Shown here: positions 10,455 to 21,427 of the stretch, one piece after another
How positions within the stretch are numbered: position 1 is the first letter of the stretch
How the letters are laid out: each line of letters opens with the position of its first letter
NCBI GenBank assembly: GCA_031835245.1
Contig: JAVKOQ010000059.1
Location: forward strand, 62,001 to 126,000
Source of the DNA: Balamuthia mandrillaris
Taxonomy: Eukaryota; Discosea; Longamoebia; Balamuthiidae
Reading direction: 5' to 3'
Length of the DNA: 64,000 nucleotides
Translations under genes and position numbers: made by a program
The notes under the pieces: generated by a model
Told to the model about the DNA's origin: nothing
Seen by the model: the letters and a program-made list of their open reading frames with translations, nothing else
The model's database searches: none

Positions 10455-11500
10455 CAGCCTTTCAAAAAACACAAACCCAAAAACATGCCAATAACAAAGG
10501 GGCTGTCATGAATGTCACCGTTCCTCCGAGCCTCTGTCCGAATCTCTTCGGATAATTATTACGTCACCTTCCCTCCGCTTCTGCAAGTGTGGATGACGTC
10601 AACGATACCCCGAAGTTGATTCGCGAGGGAGAGCATCTTTTGTCCAATTCTGAAGAAAAGACAGTACGTTCCACCCAAAATTCTGTGTACTTGCAAGAAA
10701 ATGTATGAAAGAAAGGTGAGCATTCAGCAGAGAGACGACAGAGAGAGTAACGCACACTGGACGACCATCTTTACTATTTTGTACTAACAACAACAAAACA
10801 AAGCAAGCTCGCCACTTCCACTTTCAAAAGTTGAAGCGCAGGTTCTCTTTTCTTTTTATATAAAAAGAAAAAGAAAAAAAGCAAAAAAGCGAAGGGTCTT
10901 CGTTGTTGAATGCTAACGAAGCCTCCCATTCTATCTGTACTCTCTTGTTCGTATTGGCTCCTGCTCACCTGTTTCTGCTGCTGCTATCTCTGCTGCTGCC
11001 TTTTCATCGTGCTGATACTCCTCTACGTGGCCCTACAACACCTCTCCACCGACGACTTGGCCCCCCTCTCTTCCAACTAGTAGCAAAGTACGCATCCCGC
11101 TTCCCTCCTTCCTCTTCTTCCTTACCTCATCTCCGACACACTCTCTCTCTCCTCTCTCTTCGCTACGTTATCTTTTTCTTCCTTTCTGTCTTTTCCATTC
11201 GAAATTTTACCGAGAAATCCGGCTAATTAATTTCTCCCCTTCCAATCGCCACTTTTTCCGGAACAAAAAAAATACAATTGTCCGTCCGTGTCCCTTCTTC
11301 CAATAACATCAACCCATCCACCCCACACACGCACGCACACACAGAGCAACACCCGGAAACTTCACAGGCCGTTCGATTCCTTTTTTTTTTTTTTTTTGGT
11401 TTGCTGTGAGCCCCGAGTGCATACCAACGGAGAGTGGGCCACTGGTGACGGGCAACAGACGAGAAATTCGAGAGGGACCAGAATAAACTGAAGAAAACCC
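10455..11500. other. intergenic stretch without a recognised gene
   Basis: No protein family or RNA gene is recognised. It contains a CRE-like TGACGTCA at 10593, an AT-rich palindrome near 10850-10876 (TTTCTTTTTATATAAAAAG), and pyrimidine-rich DNA ahead of the metalloprotease leader exon. Confidence 0.5.
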
Positions 11501-11722
11501 AGGGAAGCGAGGTATGTTAAACCTTTCAAATTTTTGAAACGCTTGAGCTATTTATTTTTGTTTGTTGTTGTGCTCCTCTTCTGGTTTCTTTCTTTCTTTT
11601 TTTTGTTATTGTTATTTTTTTTTTTTTTTGAAATAGCATTTTTTGTTTCAGTTCGACTTACACGTCCTCTCTCTCTCTCGCATTGTGTTTGTGCTGTCAC
11701 TGAAACAAAAGCCAAGACAGCG

Positions 11723-13066
11723 ATGAAGAGACAGACGAGTTCAACGCTTTGGTCCCTCTCGCTGCCACTTTGCGTTCTGGCGTTGCTCTGCCTTCCTGCA
11801 CTCTCCAGCGCCTCATGGTTCCGACTGCAGAGCGAGAGGGAGGAAAAGGGCGGAGATCTGCCCTTTGAGGACCGATGCGAGACGGAGAAGTGGATGGCGA
11901 AGGAGGAGGCCCGAATGGGACTGATGGAGCGCTCGATGATGCCGTCGTCCTTGTCACCCTCAATGATGAACTCAACCTCCAGAGCTCTCTTCGAGGAGTT
12001 GAAGGCTCGGATAGAGGCCCACAGCAACAACCATCTCTCACACAAGAGACAGCGACAGGACGACGACGACGACGACGACGACGGCGGCAACGCGGAGCAA
12101 CTGCTTGCTTCGCTTCCCGAGATCTATGTCCCTCTCTCCTATCACATCATGAAACGAGAGGACGGTTCCGGCGACATTCCAAACCAATGGGTCTTTGACC
12201 AGACGGACGCCCTCAACGAGGCCTTCAAGGACCTCAACATCCACTTTTCCACGAGCAGCATTGACCGATGGAGCAACGACGTTTGGGCCAAGTGCGACTT
12301 TGACGACCCGACCTTTGAAGACATGACCGAAAGGATATCCGTGAACCCTGGGCGACACGTCCAAATCTACGCTTGCAGAGAGAAAGGAGTTTTGGGAGGA
12401 GCGTTCCTACCGCAGTCCTTCGGCGGCAACGAGATAGACCCCCGATTTGGGCTCTATGTTCACTCTCACTCTCTTCCAGGCGGCTGCAAAGGACGATACA
12501 ACGAAGGAGACACCGTCATTCATGAGATGGGACATTACTTTGGCTTGCAGCACACCTTCTACAAGGATGGAGAGTGCGACAGGGAGGGAGATGGCATCTC
12601 GGATACTCCTACCGAGAAAGGACCTCATTATGGACCTTGTCCTGGTGGTATGTGCCTTTTCTGTTAGCCTTTATAACCTTTTTCTCTGCTTGCTTGCTTG
12701 CGTTCTTCTTATTCCTTCTTCTCGTTCTTATTCTTAACCATCTTGTTCTTCGCAGGACCCGGACCCAATTGGGACAGCTGTCCTCAAAAGGGATACGATC
12801 CCGTCGATAACTTTATGAACTACTCTGACGATGTCTGCCTCAACCGCTTTACCACGGAGCAAAAGGCCTTCATGCTGCTGACTTTGATGCAGGCCAAACG
12901 ACGGCTTCTGTTGAACAGAGCGCCTGTGCCTCAGGCAGCCAAGAGCTTTCCCGACATCGATCCAAACTTTGCAGATCCTTGCAGTGATGTGAACGACAGC
13001 GGTGGAGATTCCATCCTTCGTCCTCATTCTCTGTTGACGACCCTGTTGTACCTTTTGTTTGCCTAA
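11723..13066 (+). CDS. secreted or GPI-anchored M43-family zinc metallopeptidase
   Basis: Exons 11723-12647 and 12756-13066 join in phase 1. The protein begins with a signal peptide (SLSLPLCVLALLCLPALSSA), then a propeptide-like region containing an eight-Asp run. The catalytic part contains HEMGHYFGLQH, the HExxHxxGxxH zinc motif of metzincins, followed by DGISDTPTE and the Met-turn NFMNYSDDVC. This combination is characteristic of peptidase family M43 (pappalysin/cytophagalysin). The C-terminus ends in a short hydrophobic run (LLTTLLYLLFA) after a Ser/Gly/Asp stretch, as in GPI-anchor signals, so cell-surface attachment is plausible. A 5'-UTR intron (11512-11651) is indicated by G|GTATGT and TTTCAG. 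Secretion fits extracellular proteolysis; the substrate is unknown. Confidence 0.9.
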
Positions 13067-13534
13067 AACGAGTTTTTGTTGCGCCACTTCTCTCTTGCTT
13101 TCATTCTCCCTCTTACATTGTGAATATTCATGTTTCTATATGCGGCATTAAAATAGCTAAGCGATGCCCTTGTTTTATGTGGTCGTGTTGTTTCTCTTCC
13201 GCCTTATTTCTTTTTTAAAAAAATTGTTGAAACACGAAGTGGGGATCGATACCTTCATCTCCCCCATGGCTGGCAAGCGCTTCCTCACATTTGCTTCTCG
13301 GGTGGTGTTTGTTTGGACGATTTTTGATCCAATCCGTTCGCATCTGATCGAAAATTTTCTCGGAAAAAATTGACAAAAGGACACTAACAAGACAATATTT
13401 CTGTAGACACTGTCCAAAACGGTCATACCATGAGCCCCTCAACACAACGAGACATTTGTTGAACTCCTTGGGTTCCTTTTTTTCAGCAGGTTCAACAAAT
13501 ATTTTTACTAAGCTAAAAAAGAGAAAGAAGGGAG

Positions 13535-15564
13535 ATGGAGTGCTGGGAGGCTGTTCTTTCGCCGGTCTCACACGATGAGGTAACGAAACTGCCTGTGCCT
13601 CATCCAACTGCCGCCCCTGCAGAAGGTACGCCTTGCTGTATTTTTTATTCTCCACCTTTCCGTGTGTGTCAATGTTGTCTTGACCTTGGGATTTATCAAA
13701 CAAGGTTTGCCTGTTTGGTCCAAGTTGCCCACCATAACGCTGTCCAGCAAGCAAGCGACGTGCTACTTGGGGCGTGGCACCCTAACGGGCTTGAAAGACA
13801 CGCGCCTCAGCAGGAAGCAAGTCAAACTCACGTTGGACCCTTCCACCGGCTTCATCCATGCCGCTAGTGTACTTTCTTCTCTCATTCTCTTCTCTTCCTC
13901 CCATCTTTTCTCCTCTCTCGTTCGTTTGGTCTTCTTCTTCTTCTCTCCTTGCTCTTCTCTCTTTACCAAAACTATTTTTGTGGTTAAATAATAGGAAGGT
14001 CTTAATCCGAGCAGCGTGCACTGCAAGGACCAGATGTCCGCTCTTGAAGTCAAGAGAGGCGCGGGTAGTGTGCTCTTACCGGACGGAGCTATCCTTTCCT
14101 TGCTTCCTGGTCTTTACGGCTATCGATTGACTCTCACTAAACGCTCCACTCCTTCCTCCTCTTCCTCTCAGCCTTCTTCTCCTTCGTCTGGTTCTTCTTC
14201 TTCAAACGCTTCGGCTGCACAAACTGGTTGGTTGAAGAAACGAAAGAGGGCTTCTTTGGAGCCAAGTACCTCCACGACGAATGGCTCGCGAAGTGACAAT
14301 GACGCAGATGAAGAAGCAGAAGACAAACCAGCCAAAGAAGAGAAGCGAAGAAGATCTGCTGACTCGGCAGTAGTGCCTTCGCAACGTCAAGAAGCAGCAA
14401 TAACAGACATAACAATAGAAGCAGAAACGATAGATGCCCAAGAAAAGGAAAAGAAACAAGAAAACGGAGACCCAGACGCTGAGCTGGACGAGCGTACGGT
14501 GGAAGAAAAGGTTCACGCAATAACAGAGGTTCTTCCTGACATACCAAAGACAAGGATTCGAACCGCATTGGAGAACTTGAAGTTTAACGTGGTCAACACC
14601 ATCGAATGGCTGCTTGCGAACGCTTCGCTGACTACCGCTGAATCTTCTCCTTCTGCCTCTCGGTTACAAACCTCTTTCTCTTCTCCGGCAACGACTCCTT
14701 CAACGCCTCGTTCTTCTTCTTCCTTTTCTTCAGTTTCAGCTAGCTCTTTTGCCTCTGCTTCTTCCTCCTCTTCTTCTGCTACGAACACTTCTTCAACGGT
14801 GAAACCAGCGGATGACGGAGGAGAAGATGGAGTATTGGCGCAAGAGTTACAAAAGGCGTACGACGCTGCAGCGGAAAAAGAAGCAGCCCTAAAAAGAGCG
14901 GAGGAGGAGGCCAAATCGCAGTCGATCATCATTGAAATGCTCATGAAAGAAAAGAAAGATATGGAAGAGAAGAGGTAAACTCGTTATTATTTCCTGTGAA
15001 TTGTTTTCAATACTAACTCTGAATTGTCTTAAGTCGGGAACTTCAAGGGATTCAAATAGAATTAGAAAAGTTATACTTACCCGGAGAGCGCGAAGCACTC
15101 AAAGGAGATGCCATGAAGATCTTCACTCTATTACCGCATCGCCAGTTTGAAAGCACTGCTGAACAATATCACTTTCGGTACCGTGCCTTTTTTTTTTGTC
15201 TTCTTGTCCTTGGCCTTATCGATCCTTTTGTTGTCGTTCTTAACAGGATTGCAGAGAGTCAGTTCTTTCGGTTGTGTGAATCCGGTGGAAGCGGCTTCAC
15301 CGTGACGAAAGTGGAGTACGTGGTCAATCCACCGTTGGTTCGTGCCTTTGAAAAGAAGCGTTTGGAGTTGGCCGAGCACATGGAATGGGAGGAAAGCAAG
15401 CCGCTGCTTTGCTTCCATGGCACTGCAGAATCCAACATCAGCAATATCATCAAGCATAACTTTGATTTCTCCAAAATTGGTACCTTCATCTCTTTTTCTA
15501 CTACAGCTATGCCGTTTCTCTTTCTCTTTCTCTTTCTCTTTCTCTTTCTCTTTCTCTTTCTCTT

Positions 15565-15615
<51 letters not shown>

Positions 15616-15616
15616 T

Positions 15617-15703
<87 letters not shown>

Positions 15704-16110
15704 CCTCCTTCTCTCTCCCCTGATTTTGTTTAGTTTTCTAACAACAACCAACAGGAGCATCAACAGGAAATATGGGATTTTATGGCAAAGGCATCTACTT
15801 TAGCGAGTACAGCAGCTATTCCATGCCCTACGTTCGCGGTGGCAACAAACTTTTGTTATGCAAAGTATTAGTGGGGCGCGCTTGCAAGCTATCACGAGTG
15901 GAGACGGGAGTTCCCTGCCGAGAGGGATTTGACTCACACACATCTCCTTGTGGTTCGTCTTGCTCTGTTCCTCTTTGTGTTTGGTCTTTGTGCTGACTTT
16001 TGTGTTTCCTTTTAAAAGGAAAGGAAATTGTGGTATTCTCTCCAGGACAGATACTCCCCATCTATGTCATTCATTATACTGCCAAACGAGGCACTTCTTT
16101 CTTTGGTTGA
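13535..16110 (+). CDS. FHA-CUE-PARP protein (ADP-ribosyltransferase)
   Basis: Seven exons join in frame (13535-13625, 13705-13868, 13995-14974, then four more) to the TGA at 16108-16110. Domains in order are: a PNKP/aprataxin-type FHA domain (CYLGRGTLTG, DTRLSRKQVKL, GLNPSSVHCKD); a Ser-rich and acidic linker; a CUE/UBA-like ubiquitin-binding helix bundle (VEEKVHAITEVLPDIPKTRI, then EWLLANA); another Ser-rich linker; a coiled coil; and a PARP catalytic domain. The PARP part shows the NAD-binding His in CFHGTAESN, the Tyr motif GFYGKGIYFSEY and a Glu in GKEIVVFSPGQILP, so the H-Y-E triad seems intact. FHA domains of this kind bind phosphothreonine on XRCC1/XRCC4-type partners, so a DNA-break role is likely. 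The combination with CUE is unusual. The last intron uses the donor G|GTTCGT. Confidence 0.85.
15513..15708. repeat. (TTTCTC)n microsatellite in an intron of the PARP gene
   Basis: About 195 bp of CTTTCTCTTTCTC-type units lie between the exons carrying CFHGT and GFYGKG. It is pyrimidine-rich on the sense strand, like the other intronic repeats in this window. The antisense open frame of Lys/Glu/Arg repeats is not a gene. Confidence 0.95.
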
Positions 16111-16327
16111 AATATATATTTCTTGTCGTTTCGTTTTACAATCTTGTTGTTTCTTTCTTTCCACAAACTTGGGTTGCGATAGTAGTTCTAGTTGGAAGCA
16201 AAGTCAAGCACCCTTCCGAACAAAACTTCCAGAAGACCACTCCCTCCTCCTTTGTTGCTGTCGTTGAAGTTCAACGCTTTATTTCATTGCACACAATAAG
16301 TGAATTAAAAAAAAAAAAGAAAGGCAA

Positions 16328-17881
16328 ATGAGCGAGAACGACGATGCGGTTGTTGAGGAGCTCCCCGAGGAGCTCCTCAGCTTCATACTCACCGAGCTGC
16401 TGCCAGAGGGCCTGGCTGGGCTGCTCTCCCAAGTTTGCCGTCGCTGGCGGGAGTGCATCCCGCCGGACAGAAGGAACCGCCTCGGAGCAAGAACCATTCT
16501 TGCCCTTGCGCCAAACACCAACGAAGCGGACACGCTCTGGGAGTGGGCAACGGGGTGCGGGTTGTTGGCCGTTCCTTCAACGAAGCTCTTCCTGGTGGCG
16601 GCAGCCACAGGGCGTGTGCACGTGCTGCAAGCTCTGGCCCATGACCTGCGTTGGTACCAGCTTGGAAAGGTGAAGCGCTTGGGAGAAGAAGCAGCAAAAG
16701 CGGGGCACTTGCACGTCCTTCAGTGGCTCCACCAACACTTGGAAAGCTGGCAAATAGGCAGCTTCGAGTTCCGAGTGCTTGAAACTGCGGCTTTTGTCGG
16801 GCACACTCACATTCTGCAATGGATGGCCAGCATTCCACTGAAAGGCAGTGTGCTCAAGGATGTGTTCTGCTCCTCTTGCGTGGCTGCCGCAGCTCGTGGT
16901 GGACAGTTGGAAACGTTGAAGTGGATGAAGCACGAGATCGAAGCAAGGAATGCTGCTGCTGTTCATGCCCTTGCCCCAGATGACGGAGAAGACAGCACCG
17001 AAAACGAACAGAATCTGCGGCACCTGGATTTGATACGCCCATTCTGGTTTGCTGCGGAAGGGGGTCACTTTCACTTGCTGAGATGGGTTGTGGGGGAGCT
17101 TGGCTATAATCCTGCTGCCAGCATGGCAGAAGGATATCCGCTTTTTGCCGCAGCAGCAGGAGGAGGCAGGGTGGACATTTTGGAGTGGTTGCAGGACAAG
17201 CTTGGCCTTGTCTTCGACGGGAACAGGCAAGCCTGCGCCGCAGCTGCCGGTGGGGGCCACCTGGAGGCTTTGCAATGGCTGGTGGCCCGTGGGGGCAAGT
17301 TGGACAGGGTGGTCTCCGCCCGGGCTGCCGCAGGAGGGCAGCTTCACGTCCTGCAATGGCTGTTTGCTGTGGGATGTCCCTGGGAGGACAGCGCAGTGGG
17401 TGGGGTGGCAGAGGGCGGGCACATCGAGGTGCTGCGTTGGTTGGTGCAAGAGCGAGGAGCAGAGGCCCTGGAGAATGCCTGTCTCTACGGGGGCATTTGT
17501 ATGAGAGCGGCCAGCAAGGGACATCTGGAGATGCTCAAGTTCCTTCGCATGGAGGTGACTCCGCCATTTCATTGGGACACCGCAACGAGCGAAGCTGCTG
17601 TGAAGGCTCCAAAAAACAGGATGGCCATGTTGCGTTGGATGCGGGAGGAGGCGCAGCCGCCCTGTAGGTGGGGAAGTGTGACAAGCCAGACGGCGGCCGA
17701 GCTTGGGCGGTGGAAGTTGTTGCATTGGATGTGCATGGAGGCACAGCCGCCTTGTCCGGCCAACGGGCATACGCTACAGGAGCTGCGTGCCCACCTGAAG
17801 CAAGAGGAGATGAGGAGCAGGGTCTTGCATACTTCATCCATCCAAGCGGATACCAGAGCTAAAGAACCAAACCATGTTTGA
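16328..17881 (+). CDS. F-box protein with ankyrin-like repeats
   Basis: An intronless 517-aa frame starts with an F-box-like helix set (VEELPEELLSFILTELL, SQVCRRWREC). It is followed by about ten degenerate ankyrin-type units of the form AAAGGHLEALQWLVARG..LD, some ending GCPW. F-box proteins recruit substrates to SCF ubiquitin ligases and the repeats would bind the target. The family is strongly expanded in amoebae. The lack of introns and GC-rich codon use set it apart from its intron-rich neighbours. A second copy, about 93% identical in the parts I compared, lies inverted at 42123-43655 and is interrupted by a stop codon. The two copies therefore arose by recent duplication. Confidence 0.88.
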   Translation: MSENDDAVVEELPEELLSFILTELLPEGLAGLLSQVCRRWRECIPPDRRNRLGARTILALAPNTNEADTLWEWATGCGLLAVPSTKLFLVAAATGRVHVLQALAHDLRWYQLGKVKRLGEEAAKAGHLHVLQWLHQHLESWQIGSFEFRVLETAAFVGHTHILQWMASIPLKGSVLKDVFCSSCVAAAARGGQLETLKWMKHEIEARNAAAVHALAPDDGEDSTENEQNLRHLDLIRPFWFAAEGGHFHLLRWVVGELGYNPAASMAEGYPLFAAAAGGGRVDILEWLQDKLGLVFDGNRQACAAAAGGGHLEALQWLVARGGKLDRVVSARAAAGGQLHVLQWLFAVGCPWEDSAVGGVAEGGHIEVLRWLVQERGAEALENACLYGGICMRAASKGHLEMLKFLRMEVTPPFHWDTATSEAAVKAPKNRMAMLRWMREEAQPPCRWGSVTSQTAAELGRWKLLHWMCMEAQPPCPANGHTLQELRAHLKQEEMRSRVLHTSSIQADTRAKEPNHV

Positions 17882-18219
17882 CTTTTTTTTTTTCGCATGG
17901 TGTTCGCATTTCTCGGGAAGCGGACCGTCTTGCCAACGGGTCCGTTGCTATCTAGTTCCTTTCCCGTCAGAGAACACGAGGAAAGCAACTGCGAAATGCA
18001 GGTCTACCCATTCTATTTTGTGTCGAGTTTATTTGAACTTTAGTAATCGTTCATTATTAACGCTATGCCCAAATACCCTATTGGCGGACGCCATTCTTCA
18101 ATACGTTTGTATTGATGCTAGGGGCAACCAAAGCCTCAAGGAAGATCCGTTTTTTATCGGTTAGAGTTTTTTTAACCGGCTTGAAAGCAGTGAACAAAAA
18201 AAAAAAAACCACACACAGC

Positions 18220-18419
18220 ATGGTAGCGCTGAGAGTGTTGTTGGGGTTATGCTTGTTGTTGAGCTTCTCTCAGCTGGGCAACGCACAGGGAACGTGCGTT
18301 AAATGGAGTGGCTTCCCACTCGTGTGCCAAGAGTTTGGTTTGAAACGTGCGTACCGTTTTTTTTTCCGCCTCTATGTCTTTTTGAACAAGAGTAACGCTA
18401 TTCCGCCAACACACTTCTT

Positions 18420-18460
<41 letters not shown>

Positions 18461-19722
18461 TTTCCAATGTAGCTGGGGACTGGGTTTACGTTCCCTACTG
18501 GCTCAACAACGGGTTAGAAGCGGAGCAACTTGTGAATGGGATGGATGACATGGAAGCCATCGCAGTGGATAGGAGCACCTCCGCACAGCTGCTGGCTCCC
18601 GACTTGGGCATTTGCGCGGATGAAGGCATGCAAATGGTGTGCATGGGCTATTTGAGGCCCTGTGTCATGGTGAACGGCCAACCCGTGGCCATCCCTCAAC
18701 AAACATGTCGCTCCGTTTGTCAGCATTTTGGTAGCTCCTCTCTCCCTCTTTGTTCCGCTTTCCCTTTCTCTTACTCTCCATCCCCCAGTGGACAAATGCA
18801 CGGAAATAGCAACAGCTATAAACTTACCACCAGGAGTTGGCCTCATGCTTCCCAAGAACCAAACGTGGGCCACTTGGTCTTGTGATATGCCGGACGACGC
18901 TCCTCTCAACATCGCCTTCTTCGAAGCCGAGAATTACACCTTCACCGCTCCGCTAGCTCTGAACACTTCGCAGGAGGTCAGCGGGGTGGCTCAATGTTTG
19001 GCCAACGAGAGACAGAAAGGTTTGGGGACCACCTGCGAGGAACCACTTGTGAAGAACGAGGACAGCCAGTGCGTGTTTGAATGTCCGCTTCCCTCCTTGA
19101 CGGAAAAGCAGTATGACACTTTGGAGATAATGCAAGCTGTATTTGGCTGGCTCTCTTGGGTTTGTCCACTCCTTTCTTCTTCTTCTTCTTCTCCTTCTCC
19201 TTCTCCTTCTCCTTCTCCTTCTCCTTCTCCTTCTCCTTCTCCTTCTCCTTCTCCTTCTCCTTCTCCTTCTCCTTCTCCTGCTGATGTTTACCCGTGTTTT
19301 GCTTCTTTAAACGAAAGGGAGGAAGCTTTATCTTGGTAATATCCTATCTCGGTCATCCGCGTCTGCGTGCCTTCCCCTCGAACCTCATCTTGATGACAGC
19401 AGCGAGCGCTCACGTGGCTTCCTTGGCATTCATTCTTCCTACTTTTGTTGGAACTGAGGAGGTTCTATTCTTTCTCTCCGTTCATCTTCACTCTTTCTGT
19501 ACTTGTTCTTCTTCTCCTTTTGTTCGAACCTAACGTCCAACCAAAACAAAAAAAAAAAGGTGTGGTGTGACGGAGGGACGGACTTCCTGCCAAGAATAAC
19601 CATAACACAACAATCAGCGGGAGCAAAACAGAATCCAGCGGATGCAGTGGCCATCGTCTTTGATGTTGACAACCTTCTTGTGAAAGGTCCTTGGTGCAGC
19701 CTTCAAGGTTTGTTCCTCTCTA

Positions 19723-19768
<46 letters not shown>

Positions 19769-20894
19769 ACAGCGGCTAATCATGGTCACGAAATAAGGCG
19801 CCATTTTGCAGTTTGGCTTCTTGTCTGGCACCTTTTGGTGGGCTATCGTTGTATTTAATATCATGTCTGAGGTACTCTTCCTCTTTCGTTTATTTCTGTT
19901 TCTTCTTCATCTTCGTCTCACCATTCTTCTTCTTCTTCATTATTTTCTTTTTCTTTTTCTTCTTTTCATGTACGTTCCTCTTATGTTTTGCTTTCAGGTG
20001 GTGTTACCAGGAATGACTGAAAAGTATCGTCGAGTGAAGCCAATCATATACCACATAGTGGCATGGAGTCTTCCTGCCATCTTTACCATCATTCCACTTG
20101 CCGCTGACCGCATAGCCTTCCCGAATGGAGGCTCCTTGTAAGTTTCTCTAGTTTCTGGCTTTTGCTTTTGTCGTTTCACTCATTCCATAGTGCCCCTTTC
20201 GTTCTAACTATTCGTCCAACATAGTTGTTTCCTTTCGTATGAAGACTCAAATGCCTATCAATTGGCCTTTTGGTTCATTCCAATCGGCTTGTTGCTGCTG
20301 GCCGGCACCATCTGTTTCATACTCTCTCTCTGCCGCCTCCTCCCAATGTTCTGCAAGACCCAGGAGCGCCGCACCAGAGTAAAGCTTGCCGGCGTCTACA
20401 CCCGCCTCCTGCTCTTCGTGTTGGTGCAGCTCTGCGTCTACCTCTTCATCTTCAGCTACACTGTCGTCACCGAATCCAACAAAGAGCAGATCAATGAGGG
20501 CTATGAGGACTATTACTCCTGCCTCCTCTTCCTCCCTTATCCCTACTATCCGGCGGACAGCTGTTCCTTGGACCTCTCCACCACCAACTACCCGTTGGTT
20601 ATATTGCGAGCCCTTGGATTCTCGGCGTTGGGCTTATCTCTCTTTGTCAACTTCATCTCATTCAACATTCTCAAGTTCTGGAGGGAGATGATAAGAGCGA
20701 TGGCCCCGCAGGAGGGCGCATCCCTAGGGGAATGGCCAAAGAGCGTTATTTCGCGGATGAAGGAAGTGGTGGAGAAGGGAGCGTCGGAAAGCTCAGGCAC
20801 AGGATCCAGCCGACGCTCGGGCAAGAACAGGAAGAACAGCAACACCACCATGGTAATGACCATCAAGAATGAGGAAGAAGAGGACGAGATCTAA
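18220..20894 (+). CDS. Frizzled/Smoothened-like seven-transmembrane receptor
   Basis: The start at 18220 is chosen because it begins a clear signal peptide (MVALRVLLGLCLLLSFSQLG). A cysteine-rich ectodomain follows over several exons (DLGICADEGMQMVCMGYLRP, PQQTCRSVCQHF, TTCEEP, QCVFECPLP), matching the spacing of Frizzled domains. Hydrophobic helices then come in order: GGSFILVISYL, LILMTAASAHVASLAFI, GTFWWAIVVFNIMSE, IIYHIVAWSLPAIFTIIPLA, AFWFIPIGLLLLAGTICF, LLLFVLVQLCVYLFIF and LGFSALGLSLFVNFISFN. This is the layout of the amoebozoan Frizzled-like receptors known from Dictyostelium. The cytoplasmic tail is Ser-rich, ending in acidic EEEEDEI, with no KTxxxW motif that I can see. Introns hold (TC)n and (TTCTCC)n tracts. 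The ligand is unknown. Confidence 0.85.
19188..19280. repeat. (TTCTCC)n microsatellite in a receptor-gene intron
   Basis: TTCTTC units pass into about 14 TTCTCC units within the intron that follows the exon ending in GWLSW. It is pyrimidine-rich on the sense strand. Confidence 0.95.
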
Positions 20895-21070
20895 AGTTTT
20901 GTTTTGTTTTATTTTTTGTTTTGTTTTTTTGTTTTTTGTTTTTTTGCATTTGTATTTTATCTTACTATGTTTTAACGAGCATGCATACCGTGTACATTGA
21001 ATAACAGTTTTGTTCATCGCTTCAACAAACAGACGTCCATCCCTGAGAAAGGCTGTTGCCACAACAGACC

Positions 21071-21083
21071 CATGACGACATGA
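21071..21083 (+). promoter_or_regulatory. CATGACGACATGA element upstream of the bHLH gene
   Basis: One copy of the recurrent element lies 345 bp upstream of the bHLH start codon. No other gene starts between the receptor stop (20894) and 21428, so it probably serves the bHLH gene. Confidence 0.5.
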
Positions 21084-21427
21084 TAATCGATCGGGAGAAA
21101 TTCCAGATCGATAAATCTATGAAAGAAAAGATTACGTCATCCGATCGAAATATCGGGCGAGGGTCCCCTCTCATTCACAAAATTGCGGTAACGCTAATTA
21201 TAAAACTAAATTGCATTAAAGACGAAAAAAAAAGAACGGGCTGACAAACAGGGGACCAAAAAAAAACAAGAGATACCAGCAATCACGCTACAATCAAATC
21301 CGGTGACTCTGGTCAGGTGTAGCTTTGTTACCACACGATCACACCTTGTTTCGAAGTGCACCCCTTTTGGGCAGCTGCCACAAAACAACAAAATAATAGC
21401 GTCTCTAGTACGCTTACAAAAAAATAT

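Noticed and set aside
10849-10876. AT-rich palindrome TTTCTTTTTATATAAAAAG as a mobile-element end
   Set aside because: There is no second copy, target duplication or coding sequence with it. It is probably just low-complexity DNA.
14540-14565. tRNA-like T-loop string GGATTCGAACC
   Set aside because: It lies inside the coding sequence of the CUE domain (KTRIRTALE). No acceptor, D-arm or anticodon arm surrounds it.
15131-15763. Lys/Glu/Arg-repeat open frame on the minus strand
   Set aside because: It is antisense to the PARP gene across the (TTTCTC)n intron and is a product of the microsatellite.
16579-17770. Antisense 397-codon frame opposite the F-box/ankyrin gene
   Set aside because: GC-rich repeat codons leave the opposite strand open. 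The sense frame has recognisable F-box and ankyrin-like units and the antisense has none.
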